Assembly: GCA_032191485.1 (NCBI GenBank)
Contig: JAVDOI010000008.1
Span: 4,479,799-4,543,798 of the forward strand
Length of the DNA: 64,000 bases
DNA from: Leptoclinus maculatus
Lineage: Eukaryota; Chordata; Actinopteri; Perciformes; Stichaeidae
Direction: 5' to 3'
Part shown: piece by piece, positions 24,599-38,197 of the stretch
Numbering within the stretch: position 1 is the stretch's first letter
Layout: the number at the start of each line of letters is the position of its first letter
Made by a program: the position numbers and the translations under genes
The notes under the pieces: model-generated
What the model saw: only the letters and a program-made list of their open reading frames with translations
Told to the model about the DNA's origin: nothing
Databases searched by the model: none

Positions 24599-26776
24599 TC
24601 ATACAATAAATTAGAAGCCGGAAAAAAATCTGCAAGATTTTTGTGAGCCCAAAGGTTTGGTTATCGTTTGCTGAGCTGCAACAATAACTCCTGATGAAAG
24701 CTGAAGGACTTTGATGTGCCAGGTTGCCGTGTGGTTGCGTCAGATCAATCCAGCCATCTACTGTTGGCTACGTTATTCTCAGGGATGAGCGTGAACATTT
24801 TTCATCACTTCTCATTTAATCAGGTCAGCTTCCACATTTTTTTTTTTTTCCCAGTAATCTTCAATGTGAGCCCCTGAGCAGTGAGATTCACAGTCTATTT
24901 GGTCACATTGTCTCGTTATTAAACGTACAAAGCACCATTTGCCCTTTAACTCTTTTACAGTAATTCATTAAGGATAATGTTTATTTTTTCCTTGTGCCTA
25001 GTTGTCTCTGGGAGGCTCATTATTTGGTCATATGAGAATGAAAATAGGCCATGCAATCTCTCATAAGGCCATCAGCATGGAATACACACCCTTTAGTGTT
25101 TCTCATTTAGTTTTTGAAAAGAAATGCTTTAAATGAGAAGACAGACATTAAGAGTAACTGTACACACACACACACACAGATTTTAAACACCGCGAGTGCG
25201 ACATTTACACACAGAATTAACGAAGGGAACACGTACACCCGAGTGTAATCCAGGAGCAGCTGTTAAATGTTTGCTATAATCAAAGTGTATCAGTTCTTGT
25301 ATCCCCTATGGTGGTTGATTCCTAAATGACTTGACTTTCATGTTACAGTTACAGTGATCGATGCTTTGTAGCTGATGCTTTTCATCTGGGCCACTCAAAG
25401 CTGCTTTAGTATTATCGTTCATCATCACTGCAACAGTTACAGACGCTTACTGTTTGAAGGACTTTCATGTTTTACTTTTTGATATCACGGATGCCGTCAA
25501 GTTGCTGCTGCTAATCGGACACATTGGGGTTAAATCTGAGTACTTATCTTCCTCCCAACAACTTATGTAACCGTCAAGTAACTCATTTAATTGTCAGCTA
25601 TTTGTTGTACCTACTGCCTCATTTCCTTTTTACAAGTGTTACTCTTCTCAATTTCACACGTTTACATTGGCATTATGGAAGGTTTCTACAAAAGAAACAC
25701 CATCTGGGTGTGTTCATTCAACCATCTCAGGGATTAGTGATTGAAGTACTGTAGCTTAGCATCACTGTGATGAACCGTTTCAACAAATACAGCAAAACAC
25801 AACATGCTGTTATCACTTTGCTATCACTTTGTAACTCTTAACACGAGAACTTAAAGTTCTGTAAAGACCAAGCAGACGCTCGTACATGTGGAGAGAGACG
25901 AGTCTTGTTAATGACCCAGGTAGAAAAAGGTAGGTGGTGCATGGCAACACAGATGAGTTTGCCTCAATTAGTTAGCCCGTTGTTGTTTGACATGTGATCC
26001 TCAATGGTTGTTTTTGTTACTTCTTTTCACCTTGCACACCCATAAATAGTATCACTACCTCCACCATTAAGCATTCACATGTATCTTATAGATACTTAAT
26101 AAATGGTTTATAACACACTATAATGTAGCTGTAAACAAATACAACAACATTACAATTGTTAATCCCTGACTCTGTCAACAATGGGACACATAGGACAACC
26201 AGGTAATCATATATTTGTATGTAATTACATCAATGTTATACTCTCTGTGATGTAAAGCGCGGTGGGAATTCATGTTTTTACATGTGAAATGTCCAGAAAC
26301 CACATGTGCCTATATAAGATATCATGGATGTAAATGAAAGTGTTGCCAATGGAGTTTATAACATTTCTCCTGAGCCACACATTGGATAGTGCTTGACCAT
26401 AAAATGCGTTGAGGCTGAATGTGTGGTCGGTATTGTGACCGTACTGAACACAAATGTAAACGCAATTGCGTTTAATCCACATACACAACAACTACGTGGG
26501 CAGAAATACATAACGCTAGGGCTGTCAGAGCACCATTTCTTATGCCCCGGAGCTTCATTCTCATCAGCTTCAACAGCGAATGTTCAAAGCTTCGACCGGT
26601 TGTGTGTGTGTGGGGGGGGGGTCGAGGGGTCGAGGGCTCAACCTTCAGCGTACTTGCCGCTCTCAGCGCTCCTTTGGGTCACTGACCGGAGAGATCCGTT
26701 TGTGCTCATCACCTCCTCTCCTCATTCCTTTTGTGTGTGTGCGAGGGTAGACGGACCTCAAAGTCACGTTTACGGA

Positions 26777-26800
26777 CCCCCCCCCCCCCCCCCCCCCCCC
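26777..26800. repeat. Poly-C run of 24
   Basis: 24 consecutive cytosines sit about 190 bp before exon B. It lies outside the usual polypyrimidine-tract distance. Its length is likely unstable between reads. Confidence 0.95.
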
Positions 26801-26986
26801 TAAACGGCAGCGTTTGGAGGCTGATGTCTCCGTGCAAGGCTGCGAGACCCTCGCTTAATGCAGCCTTCTCAGACAGAGCGATCTCAATGTGGACACTGAA
26901 GACACATATTAATACCAGGTGTAAATGTAATCAGGTTAATCATATCTGGATACGGCACTAACTCGGTTCTCTTGTGCATTTTGCAG

Positions 26987-27102
26987 GTGGCCTGAGAGGA
27001 GCCTCCATCATTGACTCACTGGACACGCTATACATTATGGGACTGATGGAAGAATATAACGATGCCAAGGAGTGGGTGCAGACCAGCCTGGACCTAAACT
27101 CG
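26987..27102 (+). CDS. man1c1: Class I alpha-1,2-mannosidase (MAN1C1-like), internal exon B
   Basis: This 116-nt exon completes the split glycine and encodes residues 34-71, including GASIIDSLDTLYIMGL. The DSLDTL segment (residues 42-47; first Asp codon at 27013-27015) is the highly conserved GH47 motif near the start of the (alpha/alpha)7 barrel, DALDTL in most relatives. Its first Asp aligns with Asp86 of yeast Mns1, one of the invariant acidic residues. The rest (EEYNDAKEWVQTSLDLNS) matches the helix that follows in the family. The acceptor is TTGCAG at 26981-26986 and the donor is GTAAGA at 27103. The exon enters in phase 1 and leaves in phase 0. Open frame running past the donor is intron sequence. 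The Golgi luminal location is family knowledge, not visible here. Confidence 0.92.
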
Positions 27103-27431
27103 GTAAGAAACCCATCCTCCCAATTGTTATCATTTGCTTCGCTTTTAAAGTCTCTTGTCAGCTCGTGGGTAACCACTACATTAAGATAACGACGTTTTCA
27201 GCAGTGGCCGTTTGCATGCTGGATTGATTTTAAGCCCCGCTATTGTGCTCTTAACACCAAACATTGTGTCCACTGAGTTTGGCAGTTTTCCAAAGCTCGG
27301 GACATTCCAGCAGGAATCAAAAGCTTCCTGTGTGGCCACTGGCCACGCTGTGTTAACAGCTGATGGGATTCTCTGCCTCTTTGAAAGGCCTTTGTGGGGC
27401 AGAAAATGTGATAAATAAAAGAAAGAGGAGA

Positions 27432-27453
27432 GGGGAGGGGAGGGGTGGAAGGG
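27432..27453 (+). other. G-quadruplex motif near exon B
   Basis: Three GGGG runs separated by single A residues, then TGGAA and GGG, fit the canonical four-run pattern. It lies on the sense strand about 330 nt past the exon B donor, so it could also form in the pre-mRNA. Confidence 0.6.
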
Positions 27454-28253
27454 ATGCTTTTTTCAAAAATTGGGGGGAGAGAAGAGGCTACAAGAGGTCA
27501 TGGCTGATTCATTGAGCGAGTCCGTAACGACGTGGGGTCGGGAACAACTGAGGGTTGCCCGTTCTGATATCACGTTGGGATTGGGAGCCAACCAGGACAG
27601 GTTTTTTGTGTGGTTTTGTGCCAACAAGTGCCAGTTTGTCGGTGGTTTTTGCAAATAAGAGAGGCCGTTTTCCGGGCCTCGCAGTCACGCTTTCCACCAG
27701 TTGTAATAAAGTGCATGTTACGCAACGGCGCGCAATTACACAAAAGCTTACAAATTTGACTATGTCATTATGACTGTCAACGTCGTACTGAAGACAGAAG
27801 GCAATAATTACACCTTTTCGCTGCCTGTTATGACAAGGTGTCAGATGCCTCCACTATGAAAAGATTTGTTTACTGACAAAAATTTGCCTCAATTAGAATT
27901 TAAAAACACTTATTTCTTTGGGGTTCATTGTTAAGAAAACAATCCTGAATGTTTTTTGCATGTGTGGCATAGTGCACTTGATGCCCCCGGTATGTTTGAA
28001 CAGCACTCCATTGTGTGGGAATAGATATTATCAAGCCTACAAATGTGCATGCATATTTATTCCACCGGGGAGCAGCTCCAGTATATACTCAAAACACCTT
28101 TAACAGTGTGTCTATAATGTGCTTTTATCTCGTGGAGCTCTTGGTCACCGCCAATTTCGAGGCCATAAAGGATCCACAGTGAGCGTTCATTTCACCGACA
28201 CATCAAAGGAAACCCTCAGTTTTCAGCTTCTACACCTCTTACTCATGGCACGA

Positions 28254-28254
<1 letters not shown>

Positions 28255-28285
<31 letters not shown>
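28255..28285. repeat. (CA)n microsatellite
   Basis: About 31 bp of CA, with a second short CA run near 28330. Confidence 0.93.
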
Positions 28286-28287
<2 letters not shown>

Positions 28288-28953
28288 CCATAGATATTTA
28301 TGCATGGAGAGAGGCATGACACTCACTCTCACACACACACACACTCTCAGGTTTGCTGTGTCCCTGTGGCCGGTCTATCCCTGTTAATGCAGATGACAGT
28401 TCACTGTGAGAGGAGCTGTGGCCTGTAAAGGCAGCCACTGACAAGCAGTCGCACTGTCACCAATCATAAAGACGACACTCACAGATTTACACCTCACACT
28501 GCATCTTCACACTTTGTCACGGGTGTGATCTGCCACAATCAGTCAACCTCAGTCCCTCGTGCCTTCAGCGGTGGTCACCTCTGGGGGGGGGGGTCACATC
28601 CAACCAGGCTGCTGCTCCATCACTTCTGGGACAAGTAGACATGACTTATTAGTGGCAATTTAGTGGTTAATTCTCCAAATATAATGATATTTTCAGGGTG
28701 AGTACATCACACGTCATAGGGTAGCAGCGGTTTTCTGTCTTGAAATCAGTGATTAGATGTCAGATTGTCTTAATATCTAATGATGAGATCTTTGAGAGGC
28801 TTCTCTGAAAAAATATCGTCCAGTTTTATAGAAATTAAAGCATTTTTACTCACATTTATGAATTTGATACGGCAGTTGTTCTGCTAACGTGGTGAATGAA
28901 GTTGAGATTGATCTGTGTAAAATGAGGAGATACGGAGAGAGATGTGAGGCTTT

Positions 28954-28956
<3 letters not shown>

Positions 28957-29018
<62 letters not shown>
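28957..29018. repeat. (AC)31 microsatellite
   Basis: 62 bp of uninterrupted AC. Confidence 0.97.
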
Positions 29019-29020
<2 letters not shown>

Positions 29021-30900
29021 GCACTACTGTACACAGAAAAGCGTTTTTAGATATCAAATAACTGCAACGCCTCAGAGTGTTCGCGGTACACTTGAGAAAC
29101 ATTTGTGTGTCACAGGATATCATCATTTTGATACTGAACTACCTCATGCAGTTTGGACATCTACACGCCTGCCTCTGGAAAAAAAATGACTCACTGGCTC
29201 AATATACACACTCGTCAGATGCACTCGGTTCACCGAGCTTGCCAAGAGCCTCAGGATATTTTCTGATGTCCTAATTTTTATCGCAATACCACTTAAAGGA
29301 AATACATGCAGTACAAGAGCAACTGCTGGGAAAATGTAGCACTTGAAGTCAATAGTATTCTCATGTATAAACCCAAATTAAAGGCATTGCTGCTCATTTT
29401 TAATTGATAAAAGATGGTCTTGTCCCAGGAAAGCACTGCCGGTCTGTTATTTGTTAGCAAAGGACAGACAGACAGGGACAGCGTTACAGAAGTACAGATA
29501 TGATCTGTGATCTATGATCCGGCGGCCCCGGACAACAGTCGAAGCGATCGGTTCAAACTTTGGGTTTAGTGAGGCAGCAGATTTCAAAACTCTGTGCCAA
29601 GCGAACAGATTACAATTTTCTTTTGAAATATGTCTTAAACATATGACTTTAAAACAAACACCAGGCTCCTGATGTAGATCCTGACGAGCTGCTCAGCAGA
29701 CAGACTGGTCCGTTCTGGCGGCGGAGCCAATTACCGAGACAAAAGAAGCTCCAGAATGTTCAGTGATGGCTTTTGGCATATTTTCCCACAAGCTGTTGTT
29801 GCATAAAGCTTGAAGAAGTAGTTGGCATTGTCACAGCCAGTTAGCATTATGGGGGGGGTTCTTCAGTCTGACTTGCTATACAGTATGTCGCCGTATTATG
29901 AGGATCTTCTATCAGCAGTTTGGTCAGTGCCGTATGACTTTTGAGTTATGGTCCAGCAATCTTCCTCCCAGCTGGTCATCAGACCGCATCTCATTTAAAA
30001 GAGGGTAATTAAGAGGGTTTAATGCAGATTGTATTTCCTCATGACGCCTCCCACATGTTATTAGTCCTCGATGCCCTCTCCTCGTCCTCCTCGTCCTCCT
30101 CTTCTTCTACTCTTTCACTCGCTGTTACTTCAACATTCTCTATATCAGCTATAATCTGATTCGGTATTTCTCTTCCGTCATCAGGAAATGTATCGGATGT
30201 GGTGCGATAAAACGGGAATAGATCACCACGATCATTTTACTCAAACGTTATTTTAGGGCTTTCATCTGCGTTCTTTCATTCTCTCGTGGTTTGAATACAC
30301 ACGTATAGGCATGGACGGATCTCCTATCAGGGTGTTGTGATTGGTTTATTGATGGATGTGTGTTCTGCAAAGAAGAGGTTTTATTTTCAATATTCAGTAT
30401 TTTCTACATTCGTGCTATGGATGGGTTTATAGGGATTTGAAGAAGGAAAAATGGATTCAAAGTAATAGACGGTAGAAAAACATCCACAGCGGAGGGGACA
30501 AAACACACATTACCTGAAATGTTACAGGTCATGGACCTTTGAGATGACTCATTCAGGGGTCCACATGCTGTATGAAGGAGAAAAGAAACGGGAAATAACA
30601 AGACAAAGGTACAAATAAGACCATTCAAACCATTATTTTTTATTCCACAACACTACAAGCTCCTACTACGGGCTGCTACTCTCAAGCCTGTCATTTTCTT
30701 AGAGATGCTAGAAGCAACTGTGCAACGTATTAGCTACCCTGACAGTCAGTCAGTCCACCAGCCTTACTGGTTAATCATAAGAAACATTTTAAGATCTTCA
30801 TAGCAATGTTGTAAGGGTCTGTTTTGTTGGAAGCACTAAGCACACTGATTAACACCTGGGGTGTGATTATTATTATTAAGTAGTTTGTAATGTTTTTTTT

Positions 30901-31085
30901 GTGCTGAAACGATTAATCAATAATCAGCTATTTTAATGATCACTGGAACTTTGAAAAATCTTGCGCTGGATATTTTATATTTATTTAAATATTAAGCATT
31001 TTTTTTAAACAAGTGTTTGATCGTTAAATCGAGACTTTAAAAGGCAGATTCATCGTTAATGAAAATAACTGTTAGTTGCTGCCTT
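30901..31085 (+). repeat. Teleost interspersed repeat, internally deleted copy (family 2)
   Basis: The left part reads CTGAAACGATTAATCAATAA. The right part reads AGATTCATCGTTAATGAAAA and then TAACTGTTAGTTGCTGCC. The ends match the family at 61889-62150, and most of the middle is missing. Confidence 0.55.
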
Positions 31086-31714
31086 TACCGGTTTAGTACG
31101 AGTACGGAGTTAGAAGCTTTGTTCTTGGCACATTTGCATATATTCTATTAATTTGTCAGTCATGTGTTATTACCCTGCAGGCTGACTTTTGTCTGTCGCT
31201 GCTGCCAACAGAACATTAAGGGACATTTGATAGTATTTCAGGTAACCTAGTCATATCCTCTGTGGTGATGATGTGTATTCGCTGTCGCACTGAACTGGTT
31301 CAGAAGCTGAAGTGTTCACATCTTTTCCCAGTGAAATCTTGTGTACTGTGATTTTTGCTGTTTATAGATTAAAACGGTCCCCCCTGCGTGCTTGTTGATG
31401 ATTCCCACGAAGCATCTTTAGCGTAAGTAGCAACACGCACTGGCAATACCTCCTGAGAGACCACGGTGAACATCTCCTGAGCCAAACCGGGGCGGCAAAG
31501 TGTCTGGATAATTAGCACAATCGGGCCCATAATTCCACATCTCAGGTGAGACTCTAATGACTGTGAAGTCTCGTGGGTGTCATTGGGAGAGACTGGAGAT
31601 GGGAGCCGTGCTATTTCTGACATTGTTATGGTGCATTTTTCCACCCCCGGGCAATGCAGTAGTGTGGATGTGTAAGCAGTCCCTAAAACAGGCACACACT
31701 TATATTATATATTA

Positions 31715-31875
31715 TATTTAGTGCTAAGTAGCAAGAATTAGCATGCTAGCATGCTAAACCAAGATGGCGCACGCGGTCACCATCTTACGACGGTAACATC
31801 GGCATGTTACCGTCGTCAATGCGAGCGTGTGCACCTGTGGTGCCTTCGTACAGCCTCACCGAGCCGCTAGCGTTT
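31715..31875 (+). repeat. Teleost interspersed repeat, diverged copy (family 1)
   Basis: Blocks TTAGCATGCTAGCATGCTAA, ACCAAGATGG, GTACAGCCTCACCGAGCCGC match the 3' half of the family at 50890-51340. An unusual 13-bp hairpin sits in the middle (31787-31816). Confidence 0.55.
31787..31816. repeat. 13-bp perfect inverted repeat
   Basis: Arms ACGACGGTAACAT and ATGTTACCGTCGT are separated by CGGC. It lies within a diverged repeat copy. Confidence 0.9.
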
Positions 31876-33756
31876 GTTTGGGGTTATTTTTTTCCCCTGC
31901 GGTGTTTTTTCGGGGTGTTTTGGTCACTTGCTGTGAGCTTGACGGTGCTGAAATGTGAAGGAAAAACACAGTAGGGGGCTGTGCTGATAGCAGAATGAAG
32001 CAGAATAACATAGTATTTTCCTGAAACTTTTGGTGGAAGTTGTTCAGCTCTCAGTTCCTCCCTGCACCATCCCAGAGTAGAAAAACAAAAAACAATCCCT
32101 CAAATCTTCCCTGTACGGGCACATCTGTCAGCTGGAGATGTCTGTATGCAGAACAAAAAGCCTGCGTAAGCTCGAGGGTCTCAATTTCATTACACTCAAA
32201 TACAGTTTGCAACAAGATAAAGCATGTCGATTTGAAAGAAGCTCAAGTGTATTTATATCTGTCCTGGTATAATCCAGATGTAATTGACTTTTTGCTAGAA
32301 TGCTCATCGTTGTTGCTTATAATCTGTTCCACCTCAGAAGGGGTGCTGGGCCCAGAGGCCAGACGGAGCTCACGGACTTCCACACAAGACCACGCTCCTT
32401 TCACAGAACAGTGAACGTTTTGGTGAGCGAGAGTAGACTTGTGAGGGGGAGGAACTTCATCCGATCGTCTCAGAGATTGCCGGCAGCGTCTCACCAACTA
32501 TAAACTATCCACCGTGTCTGCTGAACCGCAACACGCATGCGCAACACCGCTGGAAATGGAGAGAAACGTATTGGCAACTATTTCTACCATAATTGTTGAC
32601 AAGAGTTCAACTTTGCATACGCCTCAGGCAAATATCAAGTGTGTGTGTTAGATTATCATCCTAAAATATTTTGAGCAGCCGAATACTCCATGATACTGTT
32701 TCTAACATTTTCGAGGTAGATATTCAGTGTCGAGCCATTCTCATCCATATTTTGTATCTCAAAGCTTGTAAATCAGCCGATTGTTATTCAGTCGTTAATG
32801 CAATTTTTGGTTTCTAAATGTACGCTTATGTTTTGAGGACAGTATGAAGTGGCATCGGTCGGTAACGAGAGGACCTGGAGCCAGGTTGTTGATTACCTCT
32901 GCGGAGCTGTTTTGTGACCCCCAATAACCTCGTGTCTGCGCTAAACGGGACCCAACTTGCTCCCAGTCATGCAGGCGTCGGAGGGAAAACCTGTGTCATT
33001 TCTAACGGTGCTGGGAGACGCTTCAGTGAGGACGCCGTGCCCCCGGGGGCTGAGGTCAAGCTGAGCTGACATTCTGTCTCAGGGTGTAGAGGGCAGAGGA
33101 CATTTTGCATGGGTGGTTCGTCCTTACGGGTATTTACCAGCACGTCTTTATATCATTCTTGATTTGTCCTCCCCCTCCCCTGTGGACTCTGTTACAAAAA
33201 TACTGCTAATAAGATGAAGACAGAAGGGATGAAGCTGCAGAGTATTATAACCTGAATCACTTTGGGCTCTGGGAAACATGTTACAGGCATTTTTTTTACT
33301 GTTTTTGGGGGAGAAAAAATCTACAGATTTATAATGAAAATATGTATTTGCAGCACTAACAGTGACATAAAAGCTGGACATGATGGGGACTTCCTAGATT
33401 CACCACAGAAACGTAATCGTTTTTGGAGCACCTTCATGCATAAATCTGCAAATTAATGTTTCATCCTTACACCGCTGAAGTTATATGAAGAAATGTTTGT
33501 AATTGATGCATTAATTAGCTCAGTTAATACCTTCGACATGACGGAGCGTTTAATATATCAACGTGAACACAGCGGGACGTCGGGCAGCTCAAATGCCTCT
33601 CTTTTTCTCGTCGGCAGTTTGGGAGCAAGCAAGACAAAAGTGAGGGATGTGCCTCAGTCAGCAAAGGCCAAATACAGTGGGAGGCATGAGATGAGAGACG
33701 GAGGCACAGAGTTACACACCGAGTCGGTGAGAGGGAAGATGGACTGCAGCAGGCTG

Positions 33757-33781
33757 AATAATAATAACAATAATAATAATG
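33757..33781. repeat. (AAT)n microsatellite
   Basis: About 25 bp of AAT repeats with one AAC interruption. It encodes the Asn run of a chance open frame. Confidence 0.9.
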
Positions 33782-35939
33782 GCAGAGTGAGAGCGCGGCG
33801 AAGTCCCGCGAGACCCGAACATTATCATAGAGGACTCGGTGGGGGAGCTGCTGCAAACCCCCCCCCCAGGAGAGCGCAAACACCTGCACGCAGAACGCTA
33901 TACCCTCCTGATTTTGCACGTGTGTTTATTTGTGGATGCATGGAGAGAGCATCAAAGGACGCAACTCTGGAAATAGACAGATGCAGATCGACACGTTTTC
34001 TGGGTTGCGGAGGATTGTGAAGGGAAAACATGGAGGGGTGACGGGCTGGGTTTGTAATTCGGCTATCATTTATCACTCTTTCATATTTGATTAATTATTC
34101 ACCAGGCTGTTAATCTACAATTGAATGCATTTAGTGGAGATGTTTACAGTCTCCTCGGTATGTACGTATCTATTTGATGATGTGTAAGGAGACGTAAGCC
34201 ACTGATTAATGACCAGATTGTAAAAGATAAGTGTTATCAAAGAAATAAAATGTAAATCATTACCTGATGAGATTCGAACCATTAGCCAATGCTTTATCTT
34301 AATGCCTCTCTGCTCGGACCATTCATTACGGGTTTTATTGGTCCGGGCTGGGAATAGGCGTTCACTGAAGCGTCTACCCCCCAGCCTGCAAAGATGCATC
34401 ATGGGAAATGTAACGAGAGCGGAGCAGTCAAATGAAAGAAAAAAAAGAACTTGATGTATCACGACTGATAACCATTACGCGCTAATGTCCGTCAGTTAAA
34501 ATGCTATTTGAAAAATCAGAAACAGTCACTTTCCATTTCAAATTAGCGCCATGAATGAAGGCTTCAGAAAAAGAGGCGCGACTCTCTGATGTTTTTGATT
34601 GTTAAATTAAAAGGAGCTTTTCACTGACGGCAACACAAACTCTTTTTGATTGGTTCAATTATTTATTTATTTTATTTGCCATTAGGGTGAGCTCGTAGAA
34701 GAGAAGAGGGTCAGTCTCTTGGAACATGCTCATATATACGGTAATGACAAAACGATGAAAGAAGACATTGTTAACTCTTTTGGATAAGCCTCATTTAACA
34801 ATAGTATACATTTTTTTTTTTTTTTAAAGCAATCTTAAAAATGCAAATATCCATGAACACAATTATGTAATTTGTCACCACACTCAATAGCTTTGCAGTC
34901 CAGTGTATTAGAACTCTGATCAAACAATTTAATAATATCTCATCACTTAAATATTGAGCTGTGTGGGCTCATCATTTGTGAGAACCCCCTTTTTTTTTCT
35001 TCATATATGCATGAAGTTATAAGCTCCCTTCTCCATCAGAGGAGGCTGTGTAGCATGCTCCAGAGGTTAGTGGTCATTAACGCTAATGTAGGAGACTGCT
35101 CTCAAAGCTTGGACGCCGATCAAGCCTGTAATTACTGTACTTTGAAAAGAAAAAAGGAAAAAACAGCCACAGCTTTCCGTCGTGAAAGTAGCCGGGGCAG
35201 AGACGAGCTGCCATGGGGGGGGAAGCTCCTTTGAGCAGAGGCAGCGAGCTTCGAGTGTGCTGCATGCTAGACTGGCAGAGATTAGAGTAGCAGGATCTAA
35301 TTGGTCCCTTTCATGATTTTTCCATGTTTAATTAGCGATGTTAAGTTAAATCACAGTCTTAAGGAGTGAATCACCAGCTCGGGTCGGAGAAGCAATCATC
35401 TGCTTAATTTTATCATTGACTTCATCGGATACATTTTTTTCTCATCTTTTTTTTTTTTTCTGGCTAATTTGGCTTTTGAAATGTTGGATTCTAAACCTGG
35501 ATCGAGGCATCTGCGCGGCGACAGCGATGCCTCTTTATTAGCAGTAAATCATTGCATTAGCGTCTGAGCAGGACACACCACTGGGCAACCGTCCTCTCGG
35601 CTCCTTGGCCGCACATTGCAGCACGGCAGCCATGCCAATCAGGCTCATGTCCCAGGCAAACCTGATCTGGCTGATGAATACTCATCAACAGTGAAAACGA
35701 GCATCAAACACTTGTCAGAAACGCCGCGCGGTGCTGGTGAAGCAGAACACCTACAAGGTACGACGGCAGTGTACCCAACGAGTCATTACACTCATTAATT
35801 CATTTTTCTTTCTCAGGCTCCTCCTGCACAGCAATTACATTATGTCGAACAATTAAAATGCTAATTTTTCTCCTAGTATCGTGCATATTTACAACACGTG
35901 TTAAATACTGTATCAAGTTGCGTGCTTTAGTTTGAGACG

Positions 35940-36330
35940 TTCAAGTGGTCGACTTTCCTTTTTTTTTAAAGAAATTTCACACCTCATTTCGGTTCATTTG
36001 AAAAAAATCAAACAGGGTTGTATTTTAGTTCTGGTCCGGGTTTGTGGTCAAACTGACACGGAGTACAATACAAGCACAGCACATGATTTACACCAATATA
36101 CAGATTGATTATCACTTCCTGAACACAGTACACGTACAGAAAAATGTGTTTATCGTTAGTTTAGTGCCCTTGGAAGTGGTCTCGGTTGAATTAGTCGGTC
36201 TGCAGCGGACCAGGGTTTGACAGATTTCACACCGCACCAAATAAAACCGTACACACCGGACAAACGCACCAAGGTCCGTTTCAGCGAAACATACAGGTTA
36301 GGTGTAAAAGTGTCCATAATCTAGACAAGG
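35940..36330. repeat. Possible dispersed teleost DNA element
   Basis: Motifs such as TTCTGGTCCGGGTTTGTGGT, GCAGCGGACCAGGGTTTGAC and ACCAAGGTCCGTTTCAGCGA, and the start TTTCACACCTCATTTCGGTT, resemble a fish non-autonomous element built on GGTCCG / CGGACC motifs. The ends are not defined, and the hAT assignment is from memory. Confidence 0.35.
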
Positions 36331-37668
36331 CGACACAGGAGCTGTGCGTTCAAATCGCTTCCAAGTATTTACAGTAGACTTGTTTTCCATGGCGTCTGAG
36401 AGCTTCATCACCAACATGTTTGTGCAAGTAAGAGGTTGTTTGTGCTTTTAAAAGCTGCAAACTGCACTGCAGACTTGTTCTTGCTGTTGAGTAATCATCC
36501 TTCAGAAAGTCTCATTTTCCCCTTTTAGTGGCAGTGGTGGTTCGCGCTCCTGTGTTTACTCTGACAACCTTGTGTTGCCTCCTAATTAGGTCCTCAGCCT
36601 GAGCACCGTGAAGAGAGACAAGGAAAAAAAGAGTAGAAAAACAGGTGTTATTCACTATACCTGATTTCTTTGTCATACTTGCTGCACCGCGCTTAAATGT
36701 GCCTCGAGGAGCAGCAGCAGCGCAGTCGGATTGAACTCCCTGCTGCAGCATTTAGTCTCTTAGTGGGAGAGGATCACTTTTTTTTTTGGGGGGGGATAGA
36801 AGTGGTTTCAGGGAACCACTTATGATTTCCTCTTGATTCATCTATCATTTATTTGCATAGAAACCTATGAATTGGGTCTAAAACTGCATCAAACTGTATG
36901 AAACTGAGATGACACCACCGGTCACATTAGGACTTGAGTTGGAGAAAAGGCGAATCAATAAGCGCAATGAATGAAACTGAATTATTCATGTTGACATTTC
37001 CCGTAATTGTCTTTGATCTGCTCTTTATTGATTTTTCTTTCTTTTGTTCATCATGAATATCACTTTGTGTTTTCAGCCGGATGAAAACATCCGTTTTCAC
37101 CATCAATTTTGAGAAACTTAATTAATCACTGAAACTGAAATGAAACAATGTATTTTAGTCTTCCCCCCTTTTTTGTCATAACGCTATTGGAATTATGAGA
37201 AGAAAATAATATATTACGATGTTCCTGATATTCAAATGAGCCAGATGTGTTGTTTTTTTCTCAATTACCAGCTCAAGTGCAACAGCCCTAATAGCTTTGA
37301 AAAGTTGTATCTTTGTAAATTAAACTTGGACGATGAAAAGAAACAAAGTAATGTACTTTTTGTTTTGGACAAATACACATTTCAAGCTGGGTAACCCCGT
37401 TAAACTCCGACCAGTTCTACAGCGAGCCTTAGTCAGAGCCACATCCAATCTCCTGTGCAGTTGTTCAACTTCACCTTCTGTGCAGTTAATAAGTGCAGCA
37501 TTTTGTGAACTGCCTCTCGGAGAACTTTGACATATCTTGCTTGCGATGTGATGATTGAATCGATTTAAGTCGGTGAGAGTTCTAGTCGGTGTTGTTTTTG
37601 TGTGCTCTTTCTGAGCCCCGGGTCCTGCTTTTTTTTTTTTTTTTTTTGATTTAACGGAGATGCAAATC

Positions 37669-37704
37669 TTTCACAGGAACAATGTGTTAGTTGTTCCTGT
37701 GAAA
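37669..37704. repeat. 14-bp perfect inverted repeat
   Basis: Arms TTTCACAGGAACAA and TTGTTCCTGTGAAA flank an 8-nt loop. It follows a 20-nt poly-T and precedes an A run, but is not a bacterial-type terminator. Confidence 0.9.
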
Positions 37705-38197
37705 AAAATAGATCAGATTAAAAAATGCAAAAATCAACAAAACCCTTTACAGAAAGATCGTCTGTAGTCCTGTTTTTATCAAAACGCACCTTAAGGGAGC
37801 TTCAGTGCATTGGTATTTATTTAAAGAAAAAGGCTTGCTGCGTGATTTATTGGGCTTGTAGAGGGAAGTAAAAGTATGATTAGCAAAACCATTGTCAGCA
37901 TTACTTGTCCTCCCTCACTGTATCTCCTGCCTGTCTCGCTGAGTGCCACTGTCCCTGGTGATAAATAGACACTCCGTTCCTAATCACTGCCATCGTATTG
38001 CCATTACTGAATGGGCCACTCATTTCAGGGTTGGCAAGACAGCTCAGCTGCCCTGCCAGAGGCATCAGTGCTCTGTCTCAAGAAGTGTCACCAGTGTGCT
38101 GACTCCAGGGATGGAGCCTGCACCGTGGTTGTAAAACAGTCCTGCTGTTATTACCTGATTTATAAAGTTCCATAACACATAAGAAGGACCAATGCAC

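Noticed and set aside
33493..34020. 175-codon open frame
   Set aside because: It includes an Asn run from AAT repeats and shows no domain, splice context or matching family.
34255..34310. GATTCGAACC, which resembles a tRNA B box on the minus strand
   Set aside because: No convincing A box at the right distance and no cloverleaf; possibly part of an old SINE, but too weak to list.
37630..37704. Stem-loop beside T run as a bacterial terminator
   Set aside because: The context is a vertebrate intron, and the T run is on the wrong side of the stem for + strand termination.
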